From positions 2,202,501 to 2,266,500 of the forward strand of contig NZ_CP095732.1 in NCBI RefSeq assembly GCF_020447305.1: a DNA stretch of 64,000 bases. The letters are read 5' to 3'. Shown here piece after piece: positions 9,058 through 18,123 of this stretch (its first letter is position 1; every line of letters begins with the position of its first letter). Made by a program: the position numbers and the translations under genes. This DNA comes from Abyssibius alkaniclasticus. Lineage in GTDB: Bacteria; Pseudomonadota; Alphaproteobacteria; Rhodobacterales; Rhodobacteraceae. The notes under the pieces are model-generated. The model saw only the letters and a program-made list of their open reading frames with translations. It had not been told where the DNA came from and ran no database searches.

Positions 9058-9903
9058 ATGTTTCCACGTCCTATTGCCCAACGGTCGCGCAATGCACGCA
9101 TTCTTTACCAGGTGGCGCTGCCCATCTCGCTTGTCCTGTGGCTGCTGCCCTTGCTGGGCGTGGCGCTGACCTCGGTGCGGCCCAGTTCCGACCTTGCGGC
9201 GGGCAATTATTTCGGAATGCCCAGCCGTATCGCCTTTTCAAACTATTACGATGTTTTTGCCAATTCCCCCATTGCGCAATACATCCTGAACTCGTTCAAG
9301 GTGACCATTCCCACGGTCATCGGCGCCGTGGCGCTAAGCTGCATGACAGGTTTTGCGCTGGGCATTTACCGTTTCCGTTCCAACCTGCTGATTTTCTTCA
9401 TGTTCGTGGCGGGCAACTTCGTGCCGTTCCAGATTCTCATGGTGCCGGTGCGCGATCTGACCCTGTCTATGGGTGTCTACAACACCACTTTGGGCCTGGC
9501 GCTGTTTCATATCGCCTTTCAAACCGGGTTTTGCACGCTGTTCATGCGCAACTTCATCCGCGCCCTGCCGCGTGAATTGATCGAGGCGGCGCGGGTGGAA
9601 GGCGTCGCCGAATGGCGGATCTTCTGGTATATCGTTCTGCCGCTGATGCGCCCGGCCATTGCCGCACTTTCGGTGCTGGTTTTCACCTTCATCTGGAACG
9701 ATTATTTCTGGGCGACCGTGCTGACAACAGGTGCCAGCACACAGCCGGTGACGGCGGGGCTATATTCGCTCAACGGGCAGTGGGTGGCGGCTTGGCACCT
9801 CGTGTCGGCGGGTTCGATCATTGCCGCGCTGCCGCCTGTGGCCATGTTCTTCCTGATGCAAAAACACTTCATTGCAGGCTTGACTCTCGGAGCAGTTAAA
9901 TGA
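9058..9903 (+). CDS. Sugar ABC transporter permease 2 (MalG/UgpE type)
   Basis: Second permease of the CUT1 importer, 281 aa, six membrane segments. The EAA loop EAARVEGVAEWRIFWYIVLPLMRP is present about 90 residues from the C-terminus. The start ATG at 9058 is preceded by GAAGGGGGG and follows the TAA of permease 1 by one base. The stop overlaps the next gene as ATGA. An upstream in-frame start at 9037 would lie inside permease 1 and is less likely. Confidence 0.92.
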   Translation: MFPRPIAQRSRNARILYQVALPISLVLWLLPLLGVALTSVRPSSDLAAGNYFGMPSRIAFSNYYDVFANSPIAQYILNSFKVTIPTVIGAVALSCMTGFALGIYRFRSNLLIFFMFVAGNFVPFQILMVPVRDLTLSMGVYNTTLGLALFHIAFQTGFCTLFMRNFIRALPRELIEAARVEGVAEWRIFWYIVLPLMRPAIAALSVLVFTFIWNDYFWATVLTTGASTQPVTAGLYSLNGQWVAAWHLVSAGSIIAALPPVAMFFLMQKHFIAGLTLGAVK

Positions 9904-11255
9904 CCAAAATCGCCTTTATCGGGGCCGGGTCCACGATATTCATGAAAAACATCATCGGCGATGCGCTGCATATGCCCGCGCTGGCCGATGCGACCATTGC
10001 GCTGATGGATATCGACGCGACGCGGCTGGCGGAATCGGAGCTGGTGGCCAAAAAGATGGTCGCCAGTCTGAAGGTCGGCGCGAAGGTTGAAACCACAATG
10101 AACCAGCGCGCCGCGCTGAACGGGGCGGATTTCGTGGTTGTCGCCTTCCAAATCGGCGGCTATGACCCCTGCACGATTACCGATTTCGAGGTGCCCAAAC
10201 AGTTTGGCCTGCGCCAGACCATTGCCGACACGCTTGGCATTGGCGGTATCATGCGCGGGCTGCGCACCGTGCCGCATTTGTGGAAAATCTGCGAAGACAT
10301 GCGCGCCGTTTGCCCCAATGCGCTGATGCTGCAATATGTGAACCCGATGGCGATCAACACCTGGGCGATTGCCGCGCGCTACCCCGATATCAAGCAGGTC
10401 GGCCTGTGCCATTCGGTGCAGGGCACGGCGGCGGAACTGGCGCGCGACCTTGGCGTGCCGGTGGGCGATTTGCGCTATCGCGCGGGCGGCATCAACCACA
10501 TGGCGTTTTATCTGAACTTCGAGGCGCGGCAGGCCGATGGCAGCTATCGTGACCTGTATCCCGATCTGAAGGCAGGCTATGCGGCAGGCTCCATCCCCAA
10601 GGAAAGCGAGTGGAACCCGCGTTGCCCGAACCTTGTGCGCTATGAAATGATGAAGCATTTGGGTTACTTTGTAACCGAAAGCAGCGAGCATTTCGCCGAA
10701 TATGTGCCCTGGTTCATCAAGCGCGACCGGGCCGACCTGATCGAGCGCTTCCGCATCCCGCTGGATGAATACCCCAAACGTTGCGTTGAGCAGATCGCCG
10801 ATTGGCAGGCCCAGGCCGAACGCTTCAAGGCGGCCGATACGATCGAGGTGAAGCAAAGCCACGAATATGCCGCCACGATCATGAATTCGCTCGTTACCGG
10901 CACGCCTTCGGTCATCTACGGCAACATCGCCAACCACGGCTATATTCCGCAACTCGCCGCAGGTTCCGCGGTGGAAGTGCCGGTGCTGGTTGATGGCAAC
11001 GGCTTGCAGCCCACCGTGGTTGACGACATTCCGCCGCAATTGCTGGCGCTGATGCGCAGCAACCAGAATGTGCAGGATATGACCGTGCAGGCGCTGCTGC
11101 GCGAAGACCGCGAGCATATTTACCACGCCGCCATGCTAGACCCGCATACAGGTGCCGAACTTGACCTTGACCAGATCCGCGCAATGGTAGATGCGCTGCT
11201 TGTCGCCCACGGAAACTGGTTGCCCGACTGGGCACAGCTAAGGAAAGCCGCATGA
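9900..11255 (+). CDS. melA: GH4 family alpha-galactosidase (MelA type)
   Basis: Cytoplasmic NAD- and metal-dependent glycosidase of family GH4, 451 aa. The Rossmann motif FIGAGST (residues 6-12) binds NAD. The metal-site residues are C170-H171 within LCHSVQGT and H200 within GGINHMAF. Cys-His-Ser in this position is typical of the alpha-galactosidase branch rather than the 6-phospho-glucosidase branch. N148-P149 belong to the substrate site. It overlaps both neighbours by ATGA. With an ABC importer rather than a PTS, the substrate arrives unphosphorylated, which agrees with alpha-galactosidase. An alpha-glucuronidase or alpha-glucosidase activity cannot be excluded. Confidence 0.85.
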   Translation: MTKIAFIGAGSTIFMKNIIGDALHMPALADATIALMDIDATRLAESELVAKKMVASLKVGAKVETTMNQRAALNGADFVVVAFQIGGYDPCTITDFEVPKQFGLRQTIADTLGIGGIMRGLRTVPHLWKICEDMRAVCPNALMLQYVNPMAINTWAIAARYPDIKQVGLCHSVQGTAAELARDLGVPVGDLRYRAGGINHMAFYLNFEARQADGSYRDLYPDLKAGYAAGSIPKESEWNPRCPNLVRYEMMKHLGYFVTESSEHFAEYVPWFIKRDRADLIERFRIPLDEYPKRCVEQIADWQAQAERFKAADTIEVKQSHEYAATIMNSLVTGTPSVIYGNIANHGYIPQLAAGSAVEVPVLVDGNGLQPTVVDDIPPQLLALMRSNQNVQDMTVQALLREDREHIYHAAMLDPHTGAELDLDQIRAMVDALLVAHGNWLPDWAQLRKAA

Positions 11256-12961
11256 AAAAGCCCCGCCGTTCCGCCGCATGGTATGGAAAAAACGACAAGG
11301 ACGGGTTCATTCATCGCAGCTGGATGAAGAACCAGGGTTTTCCTGACCATGCCTTTGATGGCCGCCCGATTATCGGCATCTGCAACACTTGGTCCGAACT
11401 CACCCCGTGCAATTCGGGCCTGCGCGTGCTGGCCGAGGCGGTGAAGCGCGGCGTGTGGGAGGCGGGGGGCTTTCCGGTGGAATTTCCGGTGATGAGCCTT
11501 GGCGAAACCCAGATGAAGCCAACCGCGATGCTGTTTCGCAACCTGCTGGCAATGGATGTGGAAGAAAGCATCCGCGCCTATGGCATTGACGGTGTTGTGC
11601 TGCTGGGCGGCTGCGATAAAACCACCCCCGGCCAGCTTATGGGCGCGGCGAGCGTCGATCTGCCGACCATCGTCGTTTCCTCCGGCCCCATGCTGAACGG
11701 CAAATATCGCGGGCAGGATATTGGGTCGGGCACCGATGTGTGGAAATTTTCCGAAGCCGTGCGCGCCGGTGAAATGACCTTGAAAGATTTCATGGGGGCC
11801 GAAAGCGGGATGAGCCGCAGCGCGGGTGTGTGCATGACAATGGGCACGGCCAGCACAATGGCCAGCCTTGTCGAGGCGATGGGGCTGAGCCTGCCCACAA
11901 ACGCAGCCCTGCCAGCGGTAGATGCGCGCCGCACCGCGCTGGCGCATCTGACCGGCAAGCGGATTGTCGAAATGGTGGAGGAAGACCTGCCGCTGTCGCA
12001 AATCCTGCAAAAGCCGAATTTCGAAAATGCTATTCTGATGAATGCCGCCGCCGGTGGGTCCACCAATGCCGTGGTGCATCTGCTTGCGCTTGCGGGCCGG
12101 GCCGGGGTGGAGCTGACGCTGAAAGATTTCGAGATTGCGTCCGATATTCCGCTGCTCGTCAACTGTATGCCCTCGGGCAAATACCTGATGGAAGATTTCT
12201 GCTATGCCGGCGGCGTCCCGGCGGTTTTGGCCGAATTGCGTGGCTCTCTGCGCAAGGCCAAAACCGTTTTGGGGGGCGATATTGCCGCCTATGCCGATGG
12301 CGCGGAATGCTTCAACCGCGATGTGATCTTTCCGCTTGATGCCCCGCTGAAACCGGCGGCGGGCCTGCGTGTGCTGCGCGGCAATCTGGCACCCGATGGG
12401 GCAATCATCAAACCCTCGGCCGCGTCGGAACATTTGCTGAAGCATGAAGGCCGCGCGCATGTGTTTGAGAATATCGAAGACATGAAAGCCACCATCGACA
12501 GCCCCGATCTGGATGTCGATGAGAACACCATTCTGGTGCTGAAAGGCTGCGGGCCGAAGGGCTATCCGGGGATGCCCGAGGTCGGCAATATGCCCATTCC
12601 GCGCAAACTGGTGGAACGCGGCGTGCGCGATATGATCCGGGTCTCCGATGCGCGCATGTCGGGCACGGCTTATGGCACCGTGGTGCTGCATGTCGCGCCC
12701 GAAGCACAGGCCGGTGGGCCGCTGGCGCTGGTCAGAACCGGCGACACGATCCGGCTTGACGCGCGCGCCGGTGTGCTGGATTTGCTGGTGGACGAGGCGG
12801 AACTGGCCGCCCGCCGCGCCGCCTGGGTGGCCGATGCGCCACATTACACGCGCGGCTATGCCAGGCTTTACATCGACCATGTTTTGCAGGCCGACAAGGG
12901 CGCGGACCTTGATTTTCTGGTGGGCAAAGACACGCGCCCCGTGACGCGGGAGAGCCACTAG
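11252..12961 (+). CDS. IlvD/Edd-family sugar-acid dehydratase (arabinonate/galactonate dehydratase)
   Basis: [2Fe-2S] dehydratase of 569 aa that converts an aldonate to its 2-keto-3-deoxy acid. The cluster cysteines C53, C121 and C194 and K123 (in GGCDKTTPG) match those of Rhizobium L-arabinonate dehydratase (C59, C127, C200, K129) with a constant offset of six. That enzyme also accepts D-galactonate and D-fuconate. Here the neighbouring KDGal kinase and KDPGal aldolase genes point to D-galactonate as the physiological substrate. It starts in ATGA overlap with melA. The stop overlaps the GTG of the next gene. Confidence 0.88.
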   Translation: MKKPRRSAAWYGKNDKDGFIHRSWMKNQGFPDHAFDGRPIIGICNTWSELTPCNSGLRVLAEAVKRGVWEAGGFPVEFPVMSLGETQMKPTAMLFRNLLAMDVEESIRAYGIDGVVLLGGCDKTTPGQLMGAASVDLPTIVVSSGPMLNGKYRGQDIGSGTDVWKFSEAVRAGEMTLKDFMGAESGMSRSAGVCMTMGTASTMASLVEAMGLSLPTNAALPAVDARRTALAHLTGKRIVEMVEEDLPLSQILQKPNFENAILMNAAAGGSTNAVVHLLALAGRAGVELTLKDFEIASDIPLLVNCMPSGKYLMEDFCYAGGVPAVLAELRGSLRKAKTVLGGDIAAYADGAECFNRDVIFPLDAPLKPAAGLRVLRGNLAPDGAIIKPSAASEHLLKHEGRAHVFENIEDMKATIDSPDLDVDENTILVLKGCGPKGYPGMPEVGNMPIPRKLVERGVRDMIRVSDARMSGTAYGTVVLHVAPEAQAGGPLALVRTGDTIRLDARAGVLDLLVDEAELAARRAAWVADAPHYTRGYARLYIDHVLQADKGADLDFLVGKDTRPVTRESH

Positions 12962-13731
12962 TGGAACGCTTTGCAACCTTTCATGACCTTGCGGGCAAGC
13001 ATGTCTTCATCACCGGCGGCGGTGCGGGTATTGGCGCGTCATTGAGCGAGGGTTTCCTTGCGCAAGGCGCGTCGGTATCTTTTGTCCAACGCTCGGATTC
13101 CAGCGCATTTGTGGCGGATATGGCCGCGAAATACGGCAATGCGCCGCTGTTCATCCAATGCGATATCACCGATATCGCCGCCCTTCAGGCCGCCATAGCC
13201 CAGGCGGTGGATGCTTTTGGCCCCGTCAATGTGCTGGTGAACAACGCCGCCAATGACACGCGCCACAGCCTGGCCGAGATAACGCCGGAAAGCTGGGATG
13301 CGGGCCAGAATGTCAACCTGCGCCCGCATGTGTTCGGGGCACAGGCCGTGGCACCGGGCATGGCGGCGGCGGGCGGTGGCTCGATCATCAATTTCAGCTC
13401 GATTTCCTATATGATGGGCAATGCGGGCTACCCCGGCTATGTGGCCGCCAAGGCAGGCATTACCGGGCTGACGCGCGGTCTGGCGCGCGAGCTTGGTCCG
13501 CAGAAAATTCGCGTGAATGCGCTGATGCCCGGCTGGGTTTTGACCGAACGGCAGATGAAGCTTTGGGCCACCGAAGAAGGGCTCGCCGCGCATCTGGAAA
13601 AGCAATGTCTGAAAGAACATCTTGCCCCGCGCGATGTAGTTGATGCGACGCTGTTTCTGGCATCGGACGCGGCGCGCATGATCACCGCACAGGCGCTGGT
13701 GGTTGATGGCGGCACGGTGGTGACAGGATGA
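12961..13731 (+). CDS. SDR-family sugar dehydrogenase, probable D-galactose 1-dehydrogenase
   Basis: Short-chain NAD(P)-dependent oxidoreductase, 256 aa, starting with GTG that shares a base with the preceding TAG. The cofactor motif TGGGAGIG is at 18-25, NNAAN at 94-98, and the catalytic set S147, Y160 and K164 (YVAAK) is complete. In the pathway it would oxidise galactose to galactonolactone, the missing first step before the lactonase and dehydratase encoded beside it. Substrate is inferred from context. The stop overlaps the kinase start (ATGA). Confidence 0.82.
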   Translation: MERFATFHDLAGKHVFITGGGAGIGASLSEGFLAQGASVSFVQRSDSSAFVADMAAKYGNAPLFIQCDITDIAALQAAIAQAVDAFGPVNVLVNNAANDTRHSLAEITPESWDAGQNVNLRPHVFGAQAVAPGMAAAGGGSIINFSSISYMMGNAGYPGYVAAKAGITGLTRGLARELGPQKIRVNALMPGWVLTERQMKLWATEEGLAAHLEKQCLKEHLAPRDVVDATLFLASDAARMITAQALVVDGGTVVTG

Positions 13732-14666
13732 GCGCCAAAGCCAAACCCGCCTGGGTGGCCGTGGATTGGGGCACCAGCAACCTTCGGCTTTGGGCAATGG
13801 GTGAAGATGGCACTGTGCTGGAGGCCCGCGCATCAAATGCCGGTATGTCCGGGCTGGCGCGGCATGAGTTCGAGCCGGCCTTGCTGGCGCAGCTTCAGGG
13901 TTGGTTGCCGGAAAGCGGCCGGCTTGCGGTGTTGGCCTGTGGCATGGTCGGCAGCCGTCAGGGCTGGGTCGAGGCGCGCTATCATCAGGTGCCGTGCAAG
14001 GCGGCCCCCTTTGAAACCTTGGCCGAAGCGCCGGTGCAATCGCCCCGAATTTCGGTGCTTGTCGTGCCGGGCCTGAAGCAGATGAGCCCGCCAGATGTGA
14101 TCCGCGGAGAGGAGACGCAAATCGCCGGGCTTTTGGCCGCGCAGCCCGATTTTGACGGTGTGGCCTGCCTGCCCGGAACGCATACCAAATGGGCGCAAAT
14201 CTCGGCGGGCGAGGTGGTGAGTTTCTGCACCTATATGACGGGCGAGCTGTTTGCGCTGCTGTCGCGCGGCTCGGTGCTGCGCCATTCGATCGCCGAAACC
14301 GGCTGGGATGAGGCCGCTTTTGATGCTGGGCTTGCCGACGCACTGGCCCGCCCCGAAGCAATTGCGCGGCGGCTGTTCTCGCTGCGCGCGGAATCGCTTT
14401 TGACCGAGTTGTCGCCCCTTGCGGCGCGCGCGCGGCTTTCGGGCCTGCTGATTGGCACGGAACTCGCCGCCGCCAAACGCTATTGGCTGGGGCAAAACCT
14501 TGCCATTATCGGCGCGCAGGAAATTTCGCGCATTTATGCGCGCGCGCTGGAAAGCCAGGGCGCATCCGCAAACCTGCATGACGCCACGGGCCTGACACTG
14601 GCCGGGCTGACCGCCGCCTACCGCGCGCATTGCGCCACCCGGAAAGGACTGACATGCGCGAACTGA
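13728..14666 (+). CDS. dgoK: 2-dehydro-3-deoxygalactonokinase
   Basis: KDGal kinase of 312 aa, phosphorylating 2-keto-3-deoxygalactonate at C6. The N-terminus VAVDWGTSNLRLW is the ASKHA phosphate-binding loop of the DgoK family. GTHTKW (in CLPGTHTKWAQI) and the CTYMTGELFALL motif are also diagnostic. It overlaps the preceding SDR gene by ATGA and the following aldolase gene by 13 nt, an arrangement common for dgoK-dgoA. Confidence 0.92.
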   Translation: MSAKAKPAWVAVDWGTSNLRLWAMGEDGTVLEARASNAGMSGLARHEFEPALLAQLQGWLPESGRLAVLACGMVGSRQGWVEARYHQVPCKAAPFETLAEAPVQSPRISVLVVPGLKQMSPPDVIRGEETQIAGLLAAQPDFDGVACLPGTHTKWAQISAGEVVSFCTYMTGELFALLSRGSVLRHSIAETGWDEAAFDAGLADALARPEAIARRLFSLRAESLLTELSPLAARARLSGLLIGTELAAAKRYWLGQNLAIIGAQEISRIYARALESQGASANLHDATGLTLAGLTAAYRAHCATRKGLTCAN

Positions 14667-15262
14667 TTGCAATCTTGCGCGGCATTACCCCGCCCGAAGC
14701 CCTGCCGATTGCTGGTGCGCTGATTGGCGCGGGCATAAGCAAGATCGAGGTGCCGCTGAACTCGCCGCAGCCGCTGGACAGTATCGCCGCCATGCAAGAG
14801 GCGTTTGGCGCGCGGGCAGAATTTGGTGCAGGCACGGTGCTGACGCCCGAACAGGTTGACGCCGTGGCCGAAACCGGTGCGCAGCTCATCATATCGCCCA
14901 ATTGCGACGCGGCGGTGATTGCCCGCACCAAGGCGCTTGGCCTGCAAAGCTTTCCCGGTGTGCAAACGCCAAGCGAATGCTTTGCCGCGCTTGCCGCCGG
15001 GGCCGATGGGCTGAAGATTTTCCCTGCCTTCCTGTTGGGCGTGGCCGGGCTGAAAGCCGTGCGCGCCGTGCTGCCGCCGAAAACCCGCATCTATGCCGTG
15101 GGTGGCGTCGGGGCCGATGATTTTGGCGCATGGCTTGGGGCAGGGGCGGTTGGCTTTGGCATTGGCACGGCGCTTTACCAGCCCGGCATGGCTGTGCAGG
15201 ATGTGGCAGAGCGGGCCGCCGCCCTTGTGGCCGCCTATGATGCCAATATGCGTGAAAGCTGA
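14654..15262 (+). CDS. dgoA: 2-dehydro-3-deoxy-6-phosphogalactonate aldolase
   Basis: Class I aldolase of 202 aa that splits KDPGal to pyruvate and glyceraldehyde-3-phosphate. The Schiff-base lysine is K121 in GADGLKIFPA and the general acid/base is E32 in KIEVPLNSP, matching K126 and E37 of the E. coli enzyme. The start ATG at 14654 has GGAAAGGA 5 nt upstream; a longer frame from 14630 lies deeper in dgoK and lacks a ribosome site. Confidence 0.93.
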   Translation: MRELIAILRGITPPEALPIAGALIGAGISKIEVPLNSPQPLDSIAAMQEAFGARAEFGAGTVLTPEQVDAVAETGAQLIISPNCDAAVIARTKALGLQSFPGVQTPSECFAALAAGADGLKIFPAFLLGVAGLKAVRAVLPPKTRIYAVGGVGADDFGAWLGAGAVGFGIGTALYQPGMAVQDVAERAAALVAAYDANMRES

Positions 15263-15265
15263 TTT

Positions 15266-16132
15266 ATGACAATGGTTGAACTGTTCGATACCACCGCGTG
15301 CGAATTGGGCGAGGGGCCGATGTGGCACCCCTTGCGAAATGAGCTGATCTGGTTTGACATTGTCGGCAAGACCTTGTTCGCCAAAGGGCAGGGCGATGCG
15401 CGGCGCTATGCGTTCCGGAACCATGTTTCCGCCGCCGGATGGGTGGACAAGGCGCAAATACTGGTTGCCAGTGACCGTGCCCTGCTGCTGTTCAACCTTG
15501 ATAGCGGCGAACAGCGCGAGATTTGCCCGCTTGAGGCCGACAACCCGGCAACCCGCTCCAACGATGGCCGGGCCGACCCGCAGGGCGGCTTCTGGATCGG
15601 CACGATGGGGCTGAAGGCCGAAAGCCAGGCGGGCGCGATTTACCGTTTCTACAAGGGCGAATTGCGCAAACTGTTCGGCACCGTCACCATTCCCAACGCC
15701 ATAGCTTTCACGCCCGACCATCGCCATGCGACCTTTACCGATACCGCGCGCGGGCAGGTGATGCGCGTCGCGCTCCACCCCGAAACCGGCTGGCCGCTTG
15801 GCGCGCCCGAAGTCTATATCGACTTTTCCGGCACGGGCATTAACCCCGATGGCGCGGTGTTCGATGCCGAAGGTTGCTTTTGGAATGCGCAATGGGGTGC
15901 ATCGCGGCTGGCGCGTTATGATGATGACGGCAATCTGCTTCAGGTGCTGGATTTGCCCACGGCGCATGTGACCTGCCCGGCCTTTGGCGGCGGGCATCTT
16001 TACGCCACCTCGGCGCAAGAAGGGCTTGGGCCCGACGCGCTTGCCGCCCAGCCAAGCGCGGGCATGACCTTTCGCATCGCCATGCCGCAGGGCATTGGCC
16101 AGGATGAACACCGCGTAATACTGGAGAGCTGA
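15266..16132 (+). CDS. SMP-30/gluconolactonase family lactonase
   Basis: Six-bladed propeller lactonase of 288 aa, expected to open galactono-lactone to galactonate. Divalent-metal ligands of the family are in place: E16 (ELGEGPMW), N144 (TIPNAIAF) and D195 (NPDGAVFD), with the substrate-binding pair N99-D100 (RSNDGRADPQG). It begins 3 nt after dgoA and ends 1 nt before the beta-galactosidase gene. It completes the oxidative galactose pathway between the SDR dehydrogenase and the dehydratase. Confidence 0.9.
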   Translation: MTMVELFDTTACELGEGPMWHPLRNELIWFDIVGKTLFAKGQGDARRYAFRNHVSAAGWVDKAQILVASDRALLLFNLDSGEQREICPLEADNPATRSNDGRADPQGGFWIGTMGLKAESQAGAIYRFYKGELRKLFGTVTIPNAIAFTPDHRHATFTDTARGQVMRVALHPETGWPLGAPEVYIDFSGTGINPDGAVFDAEGCFWNAQWGASRLARYDDDGNLLQVLDLPTAHVTCPAFGGGHLYATSAQEGLGPDALAAQPSAGMTFRIAMPQGIGQDEHRVILES

Positions 16133-16133
16133 G

Positions 16134-18032
16134 ATGCAGCGCGCATTGGGCGTTTGTTATTACCCCGAACATTGGGATGAAGCGGTTTGGGCGGAAGATG
16201 CCGCGCGCATGGCGGCGGCGGGCCTGACCTATGTGCGCATTGGCGAGTTTGCCTGGAGCCGGATGGAGCCACAGCCCGGCCAGTATGATTTTGGCTGGCT
16301 CGACCGTGCGATTGCGGTGCTTGGGGCGGCGGGCCTGAAGGTTGTGCTTGGCACCCCCACCGCCACCCCGCCGCGCTGGATGCTCGACCGTCACCCCGAT
16401 ATGCTGGCGGTCGATGCCGATGGGCGGCTGCGCAAATTCGGCTCGCGGCGGCATTACTGCTTTGCACATAAGGGCTATATCGCCGAATGTGTGCGCATAA
16501 CCGAAGCGTTGGCCAGACGCTACGGCGCCAATCCGGCTGTGGCCGCATGGCAAACCGACAATGAATATGGCTGCCATGACACGACCTATTCTTATGGCCC
16601 TTCGGCATTGGCCGGGTTTCGGGACTGGCTGGCGCAGAAATACCAATCGCCCGATGCGCTGAATGCGGCCTGGGGCAATGTGTTCTGGTCGATGGAGTAT
16701 CGTGAATTTGATGAGATCGAGCTGCCAAATCTGACGGTGACCGAAGCAAACCCCGCGCATCATCTCGACTTTCGCCGCTTTGCATCTGACCAGGTGGTGG
16801 CCTTCAATGCCGCTCAGGTGCGCGCCATTCGCGCGCATTCCTCTGCGCCAATTCTGCATAATTACATGGGCCGGATCGTGGAATTCGACCATTGGGATGT
16901 GGGTGCGGACCTCGATATCGCCACATGGGACAGCTATCCGCTTGGCTTTCTGGAGGACCGCTCGGACGAGGGCGAGTCTTGGAAAGCCCGCTTCTCGCAG
17001 CAGGGCGACCCCGATTTTCAGGCCTTCCACCACGACCTGTATCGCGCCGTGGGCCGTGGGCGGATGTGGATCATGGAACAGCAGCCCGGCCCGGTGAACT
17101 GGGCGCCGTGGAACCCGGCACCGCTGCCCGGCATGGTGCGATTGTGGAGCTGGGAGGCCTTTGCGCACGGGGCCGAGGTTGTCAGCTATTTCCGCTGGCG
17201 GCAGGCGCCCTTTGCGCAAGAGCAAATGCATTCGGGCTTGCTGCGCCCCGATAGCGCCGCGGCCCCCGGCCTGGCCGAAGCGCGGCAGGTGGCCAACGAG
17301 CTTGCCGCAATGCCCGATTGTGCGCCTGCGGTGGCGCGCGTGGCGCTGGTGTTTGACTATGAAAGCGCCTGGGCGTGGACCATTCAGCCGCAAGGACGGG
17401 ACTTTGACTATTTCCGGCTGGTGTTTGACACCTATCGCGCCCTGCGCCGCCTGGGCCTTTCGGTTGATATTCTGCCGCCCGATTGCGCCGATCTGTCGGC
17501 CTATAAGCTGGTGCTGGCCCCCGGTCTGATGCGCCTGCGCGACAATCTGCGCGCGGCATTGGCGCGCTTCAACGGGCTGGCGCTGTTTGGTCCGCGCGCG
17601 GGGGCAAAAACCGCCGATATGGCGATTCCTGCCAGCCTGCCGCCCGATATTCCGGGCGTCACCCAACGCATTTCGCGCGTTGAAAGCCTGCGCCCCGGTG
17701 CCACGCGCGCCTTGCCCGAAGGGGCTTTCCTGCGCTGGTTCGAACATCTGGACGGGGCGGGCAGTGTGCATCTGGCCACGCAAGGCGGCGCACCCGCTTT
17801 GGTGGGTGAAGGCAATATGCGCTATCTTGCAGGCTGGCCCGATGCGGTGGCATTCAGGGCGATCTTGGGTGAATTATGCGTGCAAGCCGGGCTTGAAACC
17901 CATGATCTGCCCGAAGGCGTGCGCCTGCGCGACACGGCAAGCCATCGTTTTTTCTTCAACTACACCACCGCACCTGTGCAGGTTCTGGGCCAGTCATTGC
18001 CACCAGCGGGGGTGCTTTGGCAGGCATTATAG
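16134..18032 (+). CDS. GH42 beta-galactosidase
   Basis: Cytoplasmic retaining glycoside hydrolase of family 42, 632 aa, close to the usual 640-690. The acid/base is E144 in WQTDNEYGCHD. The nucleophile is about E315 in WIMEQQPGPVNWAPWN. The central domain (about 390-580) is the trimerisation domain and the last 55 residues form the beta domain. It is last gene of the operon, 1 nt after the lactonase gene. Together with the GH4 enzyme it lets the operon process both beta- and alpha-linked galactosides imported by the same ABC system. Confidence 0.92.
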   Translation: MQRALGVCYYPEHWDEAVWAEDAARMAAAGLTYVRIGEFAWSRMEPQPGQYDFGWLDRAIAVLGAAGLKVVLGTPTATPPRWMLDRHPDMLAVDADGRLRKFGSRRHYCFAHKGYIAECVRITEALARRYGANPAVAAWQTDNEYGCHDTTYSYGPSALAGFRDWLAQKYQSPDALNAAWGNVFWSMEYREFDEIELPNLTVTEANPAHHLDFRRFASDQVVAFNAAQVRAIRAHSSAPILHNYMGRIVEFDHWDVGADLDIATWDSYPLGFLEDRSDEGESWKARFSQQGDPDFQAFHHDLYRAVGRGRMWIMEQQPGPVNWAPWNPAPLPGMVRLWSWEAFAHGAEVVSYFRWRQAPFAQEQMHSGLLRPDSAAAPGLAEARQVANELAAMPDCAPAVARVALVFDYESAWAWTIQPQGRDFDYFRLVFDTYRALRRLGLSVDILPPDCADLSAYKLVLAPGLMRLRDNLRAALARFNGLALFGPRAGAKTADMAIPASLPPDIPGVTQRISRVESLRPGATRALPEGAFLRWFEHLDGAGSVHLATQGGAPALVGEGNMRYLAGWPDAVAFRAILGELCVQAGLETHDLPEGVRLRDTASHRFFFNYTTAPVQVLGQSLPPAGVLWQAL

Positions 18033-18077
18033 CATTCAAGCCCCATTGACGCGGCAAATGGCGCTGCTAGGTTGATC

Positions 18078-18091
18078 TGACCATACGGTCA
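18078..18091. promoter_or_regulatory. TetR/RutR-type operator, class 1, upstream of the transaminase gene
   Basis: TGACCATACGGTCA is a near-perfect palindrome 33 bp before the transaminase start. The surrounding 16 bp (CTGACCATACGGTCAA) recur exactly at 21608-21623 beside the TetR gene of 20919-21551. It resembles the E. coli RutR consensus TTGACCA-N2-TGGTCAA. Confidence 0.7.
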
Positions 18092-18123
18092 AATTTGACT
18101 CAGTTTCAGCGATGAGGCCCGCC

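Noticed and set aside
11120-12976. A 618-codon minus-strand open frame
   Set aside because: Antisense to the IlvD-family dehydratase with its three cluster cysteines; no recognisable protein features.
15840-17783. A 647-codon minus-strand open frame
   Set aside because: Antisense to the lactonase and GH42 genes, whose catalytic residues are intact.
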